The notes beneath the pieces were generated by a model. That model searched no databases, was not told the origin of the DNA, and saw only the letters and a program-made list of their open reading frames with translations. DNA of 64,000 nucleotides from a virus. Location of the stretch: positions 62,001 through 126,000 of IMG/VR virus record IMGVR_UViG_3300044692_000034. The stretch is one strand, 5' to 3'. This document shows, in pieces, positions 16,624 through 24,953 of this stretch. Each line of letters starts with the position of its first letter. Positions within the stretch are counted from its first letter, which is position 1. The position numbers were made by a program, and so were the translations under genes.

Positions 16624-17605
16624 CGCCGTATACCTCCGCCGCTCGCAGATGCTCTTCGACTTGCGCGATGTACCGCTGGACGTCAGCGGCCGGACCCCGC
16701 TCGGCCGGTGCGGTCGGCAGCGACCACACTTCCCACCAGTACATGTCGATTCCCTCGAACCATGCTTGCGCGACACCGACTCTGGCTTCGCTGCCCTTGC
16801 GCCAGCGGTACAGCGCCCTCTCTGAGAGCCCCAGCCGCTTGGCCAAGCTCTCTTCGCTGAGCACCGTCACGTGCGTGCCGTCTTCAGCGATGTCGACGTA
16901 AGCCGCGAGGTACGCCTCAATGGCAGCAAGCAACGCCCGTGAGTCGATTGTCTTGTAGTTGCGCTGTGTGCGCACCTGCGTCGACTTCGGAACTACCTGG
17001 TCGGGGTGGACCCCCTCGCGCTTCTCCTTCCGGAGTCGGTAGCCGATACGACCGACCTCCAGAGCTTGAGCGTGTCGGACGGGGTCCTGCTTACGGCGCT
17101 CGCGGTACGCCTTCTGCGACGCCCTGACCTTCTCTCTGTTCCGCGCGCGCCACCGCCTTGACGCGGCCGTGTCAAGCTCGCGCTTGCGTTGCCGTGCCTC
17201 CTCGGTCATGACACCTTTCCGGTACGTGACCCAGTTCTTGTCGCACGTCTTGCAGTAGTACCGCTCTTCGCCGTAGAACCCTTCGGCGAGAGGCTTGACG
17301 TCCTTGCAGCGTGCGCAGCGCCGCACAACGACGCCGTCTTCCTCCCAGGTGGCGCGGCGAGCTTGCGCCCGCTCCTCCCGCTCAGCTTCTTCTTTGTCGT
17401 GGCACGCCTGGCAGACAGCCGACCGCCGCCGCGACACACCACGGCCCTTCTTCCCGTCCCCCCACGGGAACGCGCGGCCCGGCTTCTTCTCAAGGCAGTG
17501 GAAGCAATGCCGCCACGTACACAGCGGCCCATCGAGCTTGCACTCCTCGCACTTCTGCTGCCGGCCGACGAGAGTGCCCCTACCGCACGGGCACGGCTTC
17601 ACCAC
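16598..17605 (-). CDS. Multi-zinc-finger protein with C-terminal HTH
   Basis: 335 aa if it starts at the GTG GTG pair at 17605 (VVKPCPCGRGTL). A longer in-frame reading to 17893 is rejected because that stretch codes another protein in a different frame. At least four Cys-X2-Cys knuckles lie in residues 1-140 (CPCGRG, CEECK, CFHCLEKK, CARCKDVK with CKTCDK), followed by a basic segment (RRWRARNREKVRASQKAYRERR) and a helix-turn-helix (SEESLAKRLGLSERALYRWR, about 240-265). A nucleic-acid-binding regulator is likely. No close family recognised. Confidence 0.6.
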   Translation of the reverse strand: MVKPCPCGRGTLVGRQQKCEECKLDGPLCTWRHCFHCLEKKPGRAFPWGDGKKGRGVSRRRSAVCQACHDKEEAEREERAQARRATWEEDGVVVRRCARCKDVKPLAEGFYGEERYYCKTCDKNWVTYRKGVMTEEARQRKRELDTAASRRWRARNREKVRASQKAYRERRKQDPVRHAQALEVGRIGYRLRKEKREGVHPDQVVPKSTQVRTQRNYKTIDSRALLAAIEAYLAAYVDIAEDGTHVTVLSEESLAKRLGLSERALYRWRKGSEARVGVAQAWFEGIDMYWWEVWSLPTAPAERGPAADVQRYIAQVEEHLRAAEVYGDGSPVSAL

Positions 17606-17885
17606 CGTCTGCTTGCCCGTCCGGGTCTGTCCCGCAGAGCGGGCAAGCTCCGACGAAGGCACCGTCTGGTTCGACCCAGGATCCGCAGCCGGTGCAACGG
17701 CGAGCGCCGTGACCGACGAACCGCCAGCGTTCGTCGTCTCCGCGTCCGACTCGTCGGTAGAGATACCGCCCACGAGCAGCTTCAGCGTGGCACCACCCTC
17801 GCGAGTCGATCCACCTGAACGTCTCCGACCGCGCGGTCGCGGTTGAGCCGTCGAAAGGTCCTCCTTCGACGGCTCTGCGGGCCAT
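17580..17885 (-). CDS. Zinc-ribbon phage protein
   Basis: 101 aa from ATG at 17885, four bases after the Ku gene. The N-terminus MARRAVEGGPFDGS, then YLYRRVGRGDDERWRFVGH, and the ribbon CTGCGSWVEPDGAFVGACPLCG match small proteins common in actinobacteriophages. Function unknown. It ends inside the start of the next gene (overlap of 26 bases). Confidence 0.65.
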   Translation of the reverse strand: MARRAVEGGPFDGSTATARSETFRWIDSRGWCHAEAARGRYLYRRVGRGDDERWRFVGHGARRCTGCGSWVEPDGAFVGACPLCGTDPDGQADGGEAVPVR

Positions 17886-17889
17886 GCGC

Positions 17890-18819
17890 TCACTTGACCG
17901 ACGCGAACAACGCCGCGACGCGCTCGATCTCGTCGTCGGTCGTCCGCGCCTCGACGGCCTGGATGGGCTTGCCGGCGCGGGCGCGCTCGAGGAGCTTTGC
18001 GCGCTGCTCATTGCGCGTGTCATGCAGGCCCTCGATGTAGCTCGCCGGGCGCACGAGACGTTCCATGGCGCGCCCCGCAGCCGCCATCTGCCCCTCGCTG
18101 AGCACGTCCAGGTCGAGCAGGCCCGCAGGCGGGAGCGCGCGTAGCGTCTCCTGCCACGCCAGCTCCAGCACGACGAGGTGAGCGTTATTCTCGTTGCCGC
18201 GAGCGACGACCACCCCAAGCGCCTGATTCGTACGCTTCGTCCATCTGACGACGGCAGCCTTGCCAGTGCGCTTGAGCCCGACGTACACCATGCAGACGAA
18301 CTTGTGCGACGACTGGTCGCGCGGGAGGACGTAGTGCGCGTCGCGAACCAGCTCGCGCGGCACGTGCGCGAGCGAGACGGTCGCCTCGATGTTCATGCCG
18401 TCGATCTTGGTGTTGATGTCGATGGCCTTGAGCTGTTCCGTAAGGTCGACCCACGACTCGGCGTGCCACACGCCCCACTCGATGCGCTCCTCGACGACAG
18501 TGGTCGCCGGCGCCGTAGCCAGCTCCACCGGCGGCGGCTGCTCCTCTTGCGCGAACGGGTCCACGTCCGCCTGAGCGGGAGCCGGTGCGGCTGCCGGCGC
18601 CGGTGCGCGCACGGGCTCGATGATCGGCCCTTCGTCGAACGGCGCGAAGAGGTCGAGGTTCAGCTCGGGCTGCTGCTCGACGGCAGGTGCCTCGGCGGGT
18701 TCGTTGACGACGACGCGCCTGACCTCGTGCTGCGCCTCCACGAGCTTGCCGGACGCCTTCATGAGCGAGACGTCCGCGCTCGCCCTGCCGACCTTCAGCG
18801 TTGTCCTTTGGTTTGCCAT
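17890..18819 (-). CDS. ku: Ku-like DNA end-binding protein
   Basis: 309 aa. The C-terminal half follows bacterial Ku: VRDAHYVLPRDQ, YVGLKRTGKAAVVRWTKRTNQ, then LVVLELAWQETLRALP and the helical end EGQMAAAGRAMERLVRPASY...NEQRAKLLERARAGK. An insert rich in Pro and Ala (residues about 55-95) separates a short N-terminal strand region. Ku dimers encircle broken DNA ends and recruit a ligase. Mycobacteriophages Omega and Corndog also encode Ku, proposed to help circularise their genomes. No ATP-dependent ligase lies in this window, so a host LigD may be used. The N-terminal part is divergent. Confidence 0.82.
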   Translation of the reverse strand: MANQRTTLKVGRASADVSLMKASGKLVEAQHEVRRVVVNEPAEAPAVEQQPELNLDLFAPFDEGPIIEPVRAPAPAAAPAPAQADVDPFAQEEQPPPVELATAPATTVVEERIEWGVWHAESWVDLTEQLKAIDINTKIDGMNIEATVSLAHVPRELVRDAHYVLPRDQSSHKFVCMVYVGLKRTGKAAVVRWTKRTNQALGVVVARGNENNAHLVVLELAWQETLRALPPAGLLDLDVLSEGQMAAAGRAMERLVRPASYIEGLHDTRNEQRAKLLERARAGKPIQAVEARTTDDEIERVAALFASVK

Positions 18820-18849
18820 GTTTGTCCTAGCCCCCTGCGTGGACGCGGC

Positions 18850-19614
18850 CTACGCGCCGCGCGTGGTGGTGTGCTTGCCGAGACTGCGGCTCCGTCCCGG
18901 CTCCGCCTGCTCGTCTCCGTCGTCGATCCGGCCGCCGCGCGTCTCGTACATGGCAGCGCTCGCCGACGCGTATACGTCGCTGCCCTGCGATGCGAACGTT
19001 GCCGCGAGCCCGGAGCTGCGACGCATCGACGCCCGCACGCCGGTGTCCGTGGCGGCGTAGTTGAACGCCTCGCCTGCGTCGGCGAGACCCATCTCCCGTG
19101 CCGTCGCCTCGGCCGACTGGTTGGCGCCGATGTACAGGAACCGCCAGCCCTCCTTCTTGCGCTCCGCGATGGCCTCGGCGCACGTCTCCGCCGACGCCTC
19201 GCTCTTGTTGTTCTTGCCGTCGGTGACGATCACCATGAGCACGGAGTCGTCTTCGTCGACGACCTTGTCGATCTCCGCGCCGTACTCGATGATCGCGTCG
19301 AATAGCGGCGTCTTGCCGCGCGGTTTGAAGTCGTCTGACGTGATCTCGTTGACCTTGTCGGGCTTCTCGCCTTTGACCTTGATGCGCAGCACCTCGTGCG
19401 GCGGCTGCCAGTCGAACCACGCCATCCAGATGCGCGTGCCTTTGACACCCTTGAGCCCTGCCGTGAACTCATTGACGCCGACGATGGTTGCCTCCTTGAT
19501 CCTGCCCATCGAGCCGGACTCGTCGAGCAGCATCGCGACGATGCGCTTGCCCTTCGCCTTGGTGTCCTTCACGGCCTTTGCCGCATCGGCGGCCGACTTG
19601 TGGTCGTCTGACAT
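18850..19614 (-). CDS. von Willebrand A domain protein
   Basis: 254 aa. vWA domain (residues about 25-215) with MIDAS DESGSM near 32-37, a Thr in GKTPLFDA and VTDGKNN near 130. Probably cytoplasmic: there is no signal peptide. Strong ribosome binding site TAGGAGGAG. Similar short vWA proteins are common in large actinobacteriophages; the partner is unknown. It sits between the HD hydrolase and Ku genes. Confidence 0.85.
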   Translation of the reverse strand: MSDDHKSAADAAKAVKDTKAKGKRIVAMLLDESGSMGRIKEATIVGVNEFTAGLKGVKGTRIWMAWFDWQPPHEVLRIKVKGEKPDKVNEITSDDFKPRGKTPLFDAIIEYGAEIDKVVDEDDSVLMVIVTDGKNNKSEASAETCAEAIAERKKEGWRFLYIGANQSAEATAREMGLADAGEAFNYAATDTGVRASMRRSSGLAATFASQGSDVYASASAAMYETRGGRIDDGDEQAEPGRSRSLGKHTTTRGA

Positions 19615-19626
19615 ACGCGTCTCCTC

Positions 19627-20490
19627 CTAGTAGATGTTCAGCCTGCGACACGCCCGCAGGAACTCCATGCGCGCCACGGAGTACGGCATGCCGAACATGC
19701 ACCTGACTCCATCGGGCAGCACACAGTCTGGTGTGTCCCAGCCGGCTTCGGCGGGGCACAGGACCTTCCCTTCGCAGAACCGTGCACGTAGGTCAGCTCG
19801 CTTGACCTTCTCCCTCGTCTCGTTGCTCGGAAGCGGCACGCCAAGCGCCTCCAACACCACGGGCTGCATCAGCTCGTCGAGTTCGACGACGATGCCGGCG
19901 TCGATACAGCCCTGCGCCGCATCGGGGAAGTACGGCGCGTCGCGCTCCTCGCAGTAGGCCCGGATGGCGTCCATGGCTGCACGTTGCGCAAGCGTTTCGA
20001 GAGCGCGCTTGAGCGGCGAGCCGAGGTCGGTGATGTACGCCTCGTGGGCGTCATGGCAGAGCGCGTACTGACGCTCGGAGAGCGGCGCGTCGAGGTACAT
20101 GGAGTCGAAGATGTCGAGCACGAGCATGGAGTGCTCTGCGACGGAAAGCGGCCACAGCGTCTGGCCGAAGAACCGGTTGCAGTTGGCGAGGCCGGTCGCG
20201 ACATCGTCGAGGCAGATGCCCTCGGCGAGCGGGGCGAGGAAATCGATCGGCCCCTTCGTGAGCCCGTTGATCGATGTGCGGCTCGCGGGGTGGTTGCCGC
20301 CCGGATTGATCGTATGGTTCGGTTCGCTGTCGGCCGACAGGATGGCGCGGCGCTGCATCTCCTCGTCGACGCTCATGCTCTCCGGCTTCTCCTGCGCCTC
20401 TCGCACCCTCAGCTCGTCAGGGGTCGGGTCGCGGTGGCAGTGCGGACACCTGATGCCCAACGTCTCGTACATGCTCGGCGCAACGCTCAC
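19627..20490 (-). CDS. HD-domain phosphohydrolase (YfbR-like)
   Basis: 287 aa from a GTG at 20490 (ATG at 20472 is an alternative). An N-terminal zinc knuckle (CPHCHRDPT) is followed by an HD domain: FFGQTLWPLSVAEHSMLV, ALCHDAHEAYITDLGSPLK, and a late Asp in ELDELMQ. This pattern is that of YfbR-type 5'-deoxynucleotidases. A role in reshaping the host dNTP pool fits the nearby ribonucleotide reductase gene. Confidence 0.75.
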   Translation of the reverse strand: MSVAPSMYETLGIRCPHCHRDPTPDELRVREAQEKPESMSVDEEMQRRAILSADSEPNHTINPGGNHPASRTSINGLTKGPIDFLAPLAEGICLDDVATGLANCNRFFGQTLWPLSVAEHSMLVLDIFDSMYLDAPLSERQYALCHDAHEAYITDLGSPLKRALETLAQRAAMDAIRAYCEERDAPYFPDAAQGCIDAGIVVELDELMQPVVLEALGVPLPSNETREKVKRADLRARFCEGKVLCPAEAGWDTPDCVLPDGVRCMFGMPYSVARMEFLRACRRLNIY

Positions 20491-20538
20491 CCTAACCCCA
20501 TTTCTTTCATGACTACGTAGTTGGCCAACTATAGCCGC

Positions 20539-21297
20539 CTAGCCGGCGGCAGGCGGCCAATCTCCAGGAGGCGCGAGGTCAGGCATAAACATGATCTCGC
20601 ATGCCATGACTCCTGGCTTGTACACGGCACTGAATGTCACCACTTCGAACCGGTCCCATCGGTCGTCGGGGATCCAGCCGCCGAGCGGGTCGACGAGCTG
20701 CACCGGCTTCTTTGGGTCGAACTTGGAGGCGTCCTTCTTGCGGCCCTGGTGGACCTCGACAACGTCTGTTTCGAGTAGTTCCGCGATGAACGTGTTTGCG
20801 ATCTTCCAGGTGTACCGCGAGGCGCCGACGTCACCGAGCGGACCTTGGTCCCAATCGATGTCAGCGTAGTTGACCTCGAAGTACCTGCCGCGCACGAGCG
20901 TGTCTCCGAGGAACTTGCAGAACGGGTACACGAGGTTGTCGCGGTCACGCCGCTGCCTGTTCTCGAACGTGAACTCGACGTGAACCATCATCCGCTCGCA
21001 GCCGCGCGGCAACGACGTCGCATGCAACGCCTCCGCAAACGCCGTCTGCCACATCTTCTTGCGCGGCTGCCACACCATCGGATCCTCGCCGTTGTCGTTC
21101 TCGAACGGCTCCGGAAACCCGTGGTGCTCGATCCAGTAGTACGCCCGCTTGCACACCCGGCACAACCCGTGCCCCCGCTTCGGCTTCTTCGCCGGCGGCA
21201 CGAACTCGTGGTGCCGCTCCAGCCTGATCGTGACCGGCTCGACCGTCGGATACTCCGGTGCGGGTTCTTCTGGTATGGGCAGCCCCATCTGTGTCAT
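20539..21297 (-). CDS. RusA-like Holliday junction resolvase
   Basis: About 252 aa from the ATG at 21297 (a GTG at 21318 is also possible). The RusA signature is visible: RRDRDNLVYPFCKFLGDTL with the acidic metal ligands, and later LGGWIPDDRWDRFEVVTF. An extra CRVCKRAYYW zinc knuckle lies near residue 45. It would cut four-way junctions before packaging or during recombination. There is no clear ribosome binding site, and the preceding reading frame runs through its start (see the overlapping gene at 20945-21958). Confidence 0.72.
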   Translation of the reverse strand: MTQMGLPIPEEPAPEYPTVEPVTIRLERHHEFVPPAKKPKRGHGLCRVCKRAYYWIEHHGFPEPFENDNGEDPMVWQPRKKMWQTAFAEALHATSLPRGCERMMVHVEFTFENRQRRDRDNLVYPFCKFLGDTLVRGRYFEVNYADIDWDQGPLGDVGASRYTWKIANTFIAELLETDVVEVHQGRKKDASKFDPKKPVQLVDPLGGWIPDDRWDRFEVVTFSAVYKPGVMACEIMFMPDLAPPGDWPPAAG

Positions 21298-21958
21298 GAA
21301 ACGGAACGATACCGCCACGCGTACGGCTCAAGCTTGTCCACCGCAACATGTGCTCCTTGCAGCAGAACGCCGACACTCGAGGGATACCTACCAGCGACTT
21401 GCCGCACAGCCGGCACACCTTGTGACTTCTCGCGGCCTGACGTCTGTACACCATGCTATGTGCACGAGAACAGAACCGTGAGTCGCGTCGCTTAGCAGCG
21501 AATCGTTCGTTGCAGTACAGGCAGCGTCGCCGGCGACAACAGATGCGGTCCCTGTGCGTCTTCGGCTGGAACTCTCGCTTGCACCAATCGCACAGCCGAG
21601 GCGGCGGCGGCGTCTTTGACCGGCGGCGACCCTTGTAAGCGCATGTCGGTGTGCAGAATCGACCATTCTTACGTCCCACGAACGGTGTGTCGCACGCTGC
21701 GCACACGTGCTGGTAACGCGGCTGACGGCGCAACGGCCTGCACTCGGGACACAGGACCTGGTCACGCCGGTTAGCGAGAAACGCGTCAGCACACTCCTCG
21801 CAGTACTTGAGCATCGCCGGCTCGGGCTCGATGCCCTTAGTCCACGTACCCACAGCAGACGGCGACACCCCCAACATCTCCGCGATCACGCGCACGCTCT
21901 CGCCGTTGGTCTTGAGCACACGAGCACGAGTCTTGACAACCTCGGAGTACAGCGTCAT
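20945..21958 (-). CDS. HTH protein with tandem zinc knuckles, reading into the resolvase gene
   Basis: 337 aa as read. Residues 1-45 form a helix-turn-helix (NGESVRVIAEMLGVSPSAVGTWTKG); residues 50-215 hold repeated Cys-X2-Cys units (YCEECAD, LCPECRP, VCAACDTPF, LCDWCKREF, CRRRRCLYCNERF, VCRLCGKSL). After about residue 218 the sequence becomes Arg/Gly/Ala-rich and is the shadow of the resolvase frame, with no stop for 370 bases. Either the stop was lost, or frameshifting joins it to the resolvase. The ATG at 21958 overlaps the previous stop (ATGA). Likely a DNA-binding regulator. Confidence 0.6.
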   Translation of the reverse strand: MTLYSEVVKTRARVLKTNGESVRVIAEMLGVSPSAVGTWTKGIEPEPAMLKYCEECADAFLANRRDQVLCPECRPLRRQPRYQHVCAACDTPFVGRKNGRFCTPTCAYKGRRRSKTPPPPRLCDWCKREFQPKTHRDRICCRRRRCLYCNERFAAKRRDSRFCSRAHSMVYRRQAARSHKVCRLCGKSLVGIPRVSAFCCKEHMLRWTSLSRTRGGIVPFHDTDGAAHTRRTRTGVSDGRAGHDQAGAAPRVRAAGEEAEAGARVVPGVQAGVLLDRAPRVSGAVRERQRRGSDGVAAAQEDVADGVCGGVACDVVAARLRADDGSRRVHVREQAAA

Positions 21959-22125
21959 ACAGCTACTCCGCGCCTCTTGACCTCTGCAACAACGAGAGCA
22001 AGAGTCCAGTACCCACCAAAGTGTTCGTAAGCGTCACCCGCTCGCGCCCACTCCTCTCTCAGCTCCTCGTCGCTCATCTCGACGAGGAGCTGTCGGTACT
22101 CGGACTCTCGGCTCTCAGCGCTCAC
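21955..22125 (-). CDS. Small hypothetical protein
   Basis: 56 aa from a GTG at 22125, 4 bases after the nrdJ stop codon; its stop overlaps the next ATG. Acidic helical start (SESEYRQLLVEMSDEELREEW). Function unknown. Confidence 0.55.
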   Translation of the reverse strand: MSAESRESEYRQLLVEMSDEELREEWARAGDAYEHFGGYWTLALVVAEVKRRGVAV

Positions 22126-22129
22126 GTGC

Positions 22130-24952
22130 CTAACCGCAGCCGGTGTTGTGCGTGGGGTCCCTCTGGCACGTCCAGCACGTACCGGTACGCACCATGACTC
22201 CGCCGCAGTGGCACGGCTTGGTGCCGGTGGGTCGCAGCTCCACGACCTTGCCGCTGAGCGGTACGGCCGGAAACTTGCCGTTCTTGTGGACGATGTCGAC
22301 GAGCGGTTCGCCACCCACGAAGAACGCCGGCCCCGTCTTCTCTACCTCCTGCGCGTCAAGGCGCGCGGTCATCGTGGCCTTGACGTCGTCGGTGAGCACG
22401 CCGGCTTCCTCTGCGTCCGTGACGCTGCCGTAGCGCGCCATGAACCAGCGCCAGATGTAGTCCGGCACGCTCGATGCGTTCCAGATCTCCGGGTTGCTCG
22501 TCTCACCCCGGGGCTCGAACTCCTCGCCGATGAACTGGTGTGCGAACTGCTCGGCCGGGACGCCGTACTGGAGCCCGACGCTCACGGCCTTCGCCCAGCA
22601 GCCCAGCATGCCGCTGAGGAACGACCCCTCGTTCCCGAACCCGTTGACGAAGATCTCGCCGGGCGTGCCGTCCTCGTGGTGACCGACGGTCAGGTACCCC
22701 TTGTGGCCGCCGACCGTGAACTTGTGCGTCACGGACGTGCGGGTGTCGGGAAGCCGGCGCCGTTGCGGCAAGTACATCGCCACATCGGCCTCGGCAGCCG
22801 TCTCGGCAGGACTGTTCTTCTTGATGTGCGTGAGCGCTGCCGTGACCTTGCTGTTGTCACGGAAGACGCTGATGCACTTGGCGCCACCCTTCCATGCCCT
22901 CACGTAGCAGTCGAGCACGTCCTCGCGGGTCGCCACCTCGGCGAGATTGACTGTCTTGCTCGGCGCGCCGGAGAGGAACGGTTGGATCGCGCAGACCATG
23001 TCGATATGCCCGTGCGCGTGGATGTCGTTTGCGCAGTCGAAGACCCGCCGGTCGCTGTCGACGATGAGCGAGTGGAATCGGTCGAGGTCGTTGCTGATCA
23101 GCGCCTCGACTGCCTCTTCGATGACGTCCGGGAGGTACCCGAGCCGATCCATGGCACGCCCCACCGCACGATTGACGATGATGACGCTGCCGCCGCCCGC
23201 GAGGCCCTTGTGCTTGATGAGCGAGAAGTCAGGCTCGCAGCCGGTGGTGTCGCAATCCATCAGGTGCGACACCGTGCCGGTCGGGGCGATGACGGTCACC
23301 TGCGAGTTGCGGTAGCCGCCCACGTCACCGAACTCCACCGCGTCGGACCAGTCGTCGACGGCAGCGGCCCACAGCGGCGTCGGCATCTCGGCGCGTGACA
23401 GCGCACTGTTGTGCTTCGAGATGACGGCGCGGTGCGTCGCCTTGTTCTCCTCGTAACGGTCGTACGCGCCGAGGGATTGAGCGAGCACAGCGCTGCGCCG
23501 GTACGAGCGGCCGGTGAGCAGAGCCGTGACGCTCGCGGCCATGTCCCGACCCTCAGGCGAGTCGTACGCGAGGCCCTGGCACATGAGCAGCGCGCCGAGA
23601 TTGCTGTAGCCGAGGCCGAGCTGCCGCAGCTCACGCGTGTTCTTGTCGATCTGTGGGGTGGGGCCTTCGGAGTATTCGCAGCAGATGTCCATCGCCGTGA
23701 TCAGGATGTCGATCGTGTGCCGGTATCCGTCGACGTCGAAAGACCCGTCGCTGTTCAGGAACTTGAGCAGATTGATCGATGCGAGATTGCAGGCAGAGTC
23801 CTCGTTGAGCCACGTCTCGGCGCACGGGTTGCACGTCGTGATGGGGCTGTACTTGCCGTGTAGGTACGGTGTCGTGTGCCACTCGTTCGCACGGTCAAGG
23901 AACACGAGCCCGGGGTCGCCGCAGACCCACGCGGCGTCCACAGCCGTCCTGAGCAGGTCACCGGCGTTGACGGTCTGCACCGTGTCGCCCGTGACGCGCG
24001 CCGTGAGCGACCACTGGTCCGTCGTGCTCATCCCCGTGGCACGCCGCATGAACTCATCCGATGCTCCGACTGAGAGGTTCGCGTTCTGAAAGCTCGTAAC
24101 CTCCGCGATCGTCTTTTCGCCCTCGGGGGTGAACGGATCGATGTTGTGGCCGGCGTCCCTGAGCGTGCGCATGCGGCCGTCTTCGCGGCGCTTGCACTCG
24201 ATGAAGTCGAAGATATTCGGATGGTCGGCGTCTTCGATGACCATCTTCGCTGCTCGGCGGTGCGCGCCGCCGGACTTGAGCGTGCCGGCATTGGCGTCCC
24301 CGAGGCGCATGTACGACGTCGGGCCGCTCGCGTAGCCGCCCGTGCTCAGCGTCTCCATGTCACCACGCAGTGCACTGATGTTGACGCCCGAACCGGCGCC
24401 GGACTTGAAGATCGCAGCCTCGGTGTTGACCCAATCCATGATAGAATGCTGGCCCTTGCCGCCCATCTTCTCGCCGAGCATCGTGTCCTCGATGCGAAGG
24501 AGGTAGCACGCGCTCGCGCACTGCCGGCGCCCCGGCACGCCCAGGTTGAGCCACACCGGCGTGTTGAACGCAGCCATCTGGTGGAGCAGGATGTAGCTCA
24601 GCTCGTCGAAGAACGTCAGGGCCGCCGACGCGTTACGCCACGCACCGTCGCCCGTCGGGTCGCCGAAGTACCCGGCGTTGTAGCCCCAGATGGTGATCTG
24701 CTCCACTACGCGCCGGACCATCGACCGGACGCTGTTCTCCTTCGCGCCGTTGACAGTTGCGAAGTACAGCTTGGCGGAGACGCCGACCGCTTTGGGGCTC
24801 CAATCGGCGGGGTACTCGACGTCCTTCTGCGAGAAGTCGCCTAGCTCGGCGTCGCCACGAGCCCAGGAGATGTCGTTGTAGGGGTTGCTGCCCTTCTTGG
24901 TGAAGCGCCGCCCAATCGGCACTTTCTTCTTCGGTGTGTCTAGAGCTGTCAT
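22130..24952 (-). CDS. nrdJ: Class II (B12-dependent) ribonucleotide reductase
   Basis: 940 aa. Reduces ribonucleotides to deoxyribonucleotides with adenosylcobalamin as radical source. The active-site block NPCAETWLNEDSACNLASINL (Asn, Cys, Glu) is intact, the substrate-site cysteine lies in RRQCASACYLL, and the redox-active C-terminal pair is in CHCGGVMVRTGTCWTC. Length and the late TSVTHKFTVGGHKGYLTVG block fit the NrdJ group. Start ATG at 24952 (MTALDTPKKK); a reading from 25042 overlaps the upstream gene. Phages use this to supply dNTPs; class II enzymes need no separate R2 subunit and no iron centre. Confidence 0.95.
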   Translation of the reverse strand: MTALDTPKKKVPIGRRFTKKGSNPYNDISWARGDAELGDFSQKDVEYPADWSPKAVGVSAKLYFATVNGAKENSVRSMVRRVVEQITIWGYNAGYFGDPTGDGAWRNASAALTFFDELSYILLHQMAAFNTPVWLNLGVPGRRQCASACYLLRIEDTMLGEKMGGKGQHSIMDWVNTEAAIFKSGAGSGVNISALRGDMETLSTGGYASGPTSYMRLGDANAGTLKSGGAHRRAAKMVIEDADHPNIFDFIECKRREDGRMRTLRDAGHNIDPFTPEGEKTIAEVTSFQNANLSVGASDEFMRRATGMSTTDQWSLTARVTGDTVQTVNAGDLLRTAVDAAWVCGDPGLVFLDRANEWHTTPYLHGKYSPITTCNPCAETWLNEDSACNLASINLLKFLNSDGSFDVDGYRHTIDILITAMDICCEYSEGPTPQIDKNTRELRQLGLGYSNLGALLMCQGLAYDSPEGRDMAASVTALLTGRSYRRSAVLAQSLGAYDRYEENKATHRAVISKHNSALSRAEMPTPLWAAAVDDWSDAVEFGDVGGYRNSQVTVIAPTGTVSHLMDCDTTGCEPDFSLIKHKGLAGGGSVIIVNRAVGRAMDRLGYLPDVIEEAVEALISNDLDRFHSLIVDSDRRVFDCANDIHAHGHIDMVCAIQPFLSGAPSKTVNLAEVATREDVLDCYVRAWKGGAKCISVFRDNSKVTAALTHIKKNSPAETAAEADVAMYLPQRRRLPDTRTSVTHKFTVGGHKGYLTVGHHEDGTPGEIFVNGFGNEGSFLSGMLGCWAKAVSVGLQYGVPAEQFAHQFIGEEFEPRGETSNPEIWNASSVPDYIWRWFMARYGSVTDAEEAGVLTDDVKATMTARLDAQEVEKTGPAFFVGGEPLVDIVHKNGKFPAVPLSGKVVELRPTGTKPCHCGGVMVRTGTCWTCQRDPTHNTGCG

Positions 24953-24953
24953 C

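Noticed and set aside
17606-17893. N-terminal extension of the multi-zinc-finger protein
   Set aside because: This stretch codes a zinc-ribbon protein in another frame with a recognisable motif and start; the extension itself is Ser/Thr/Ala-rich without features.
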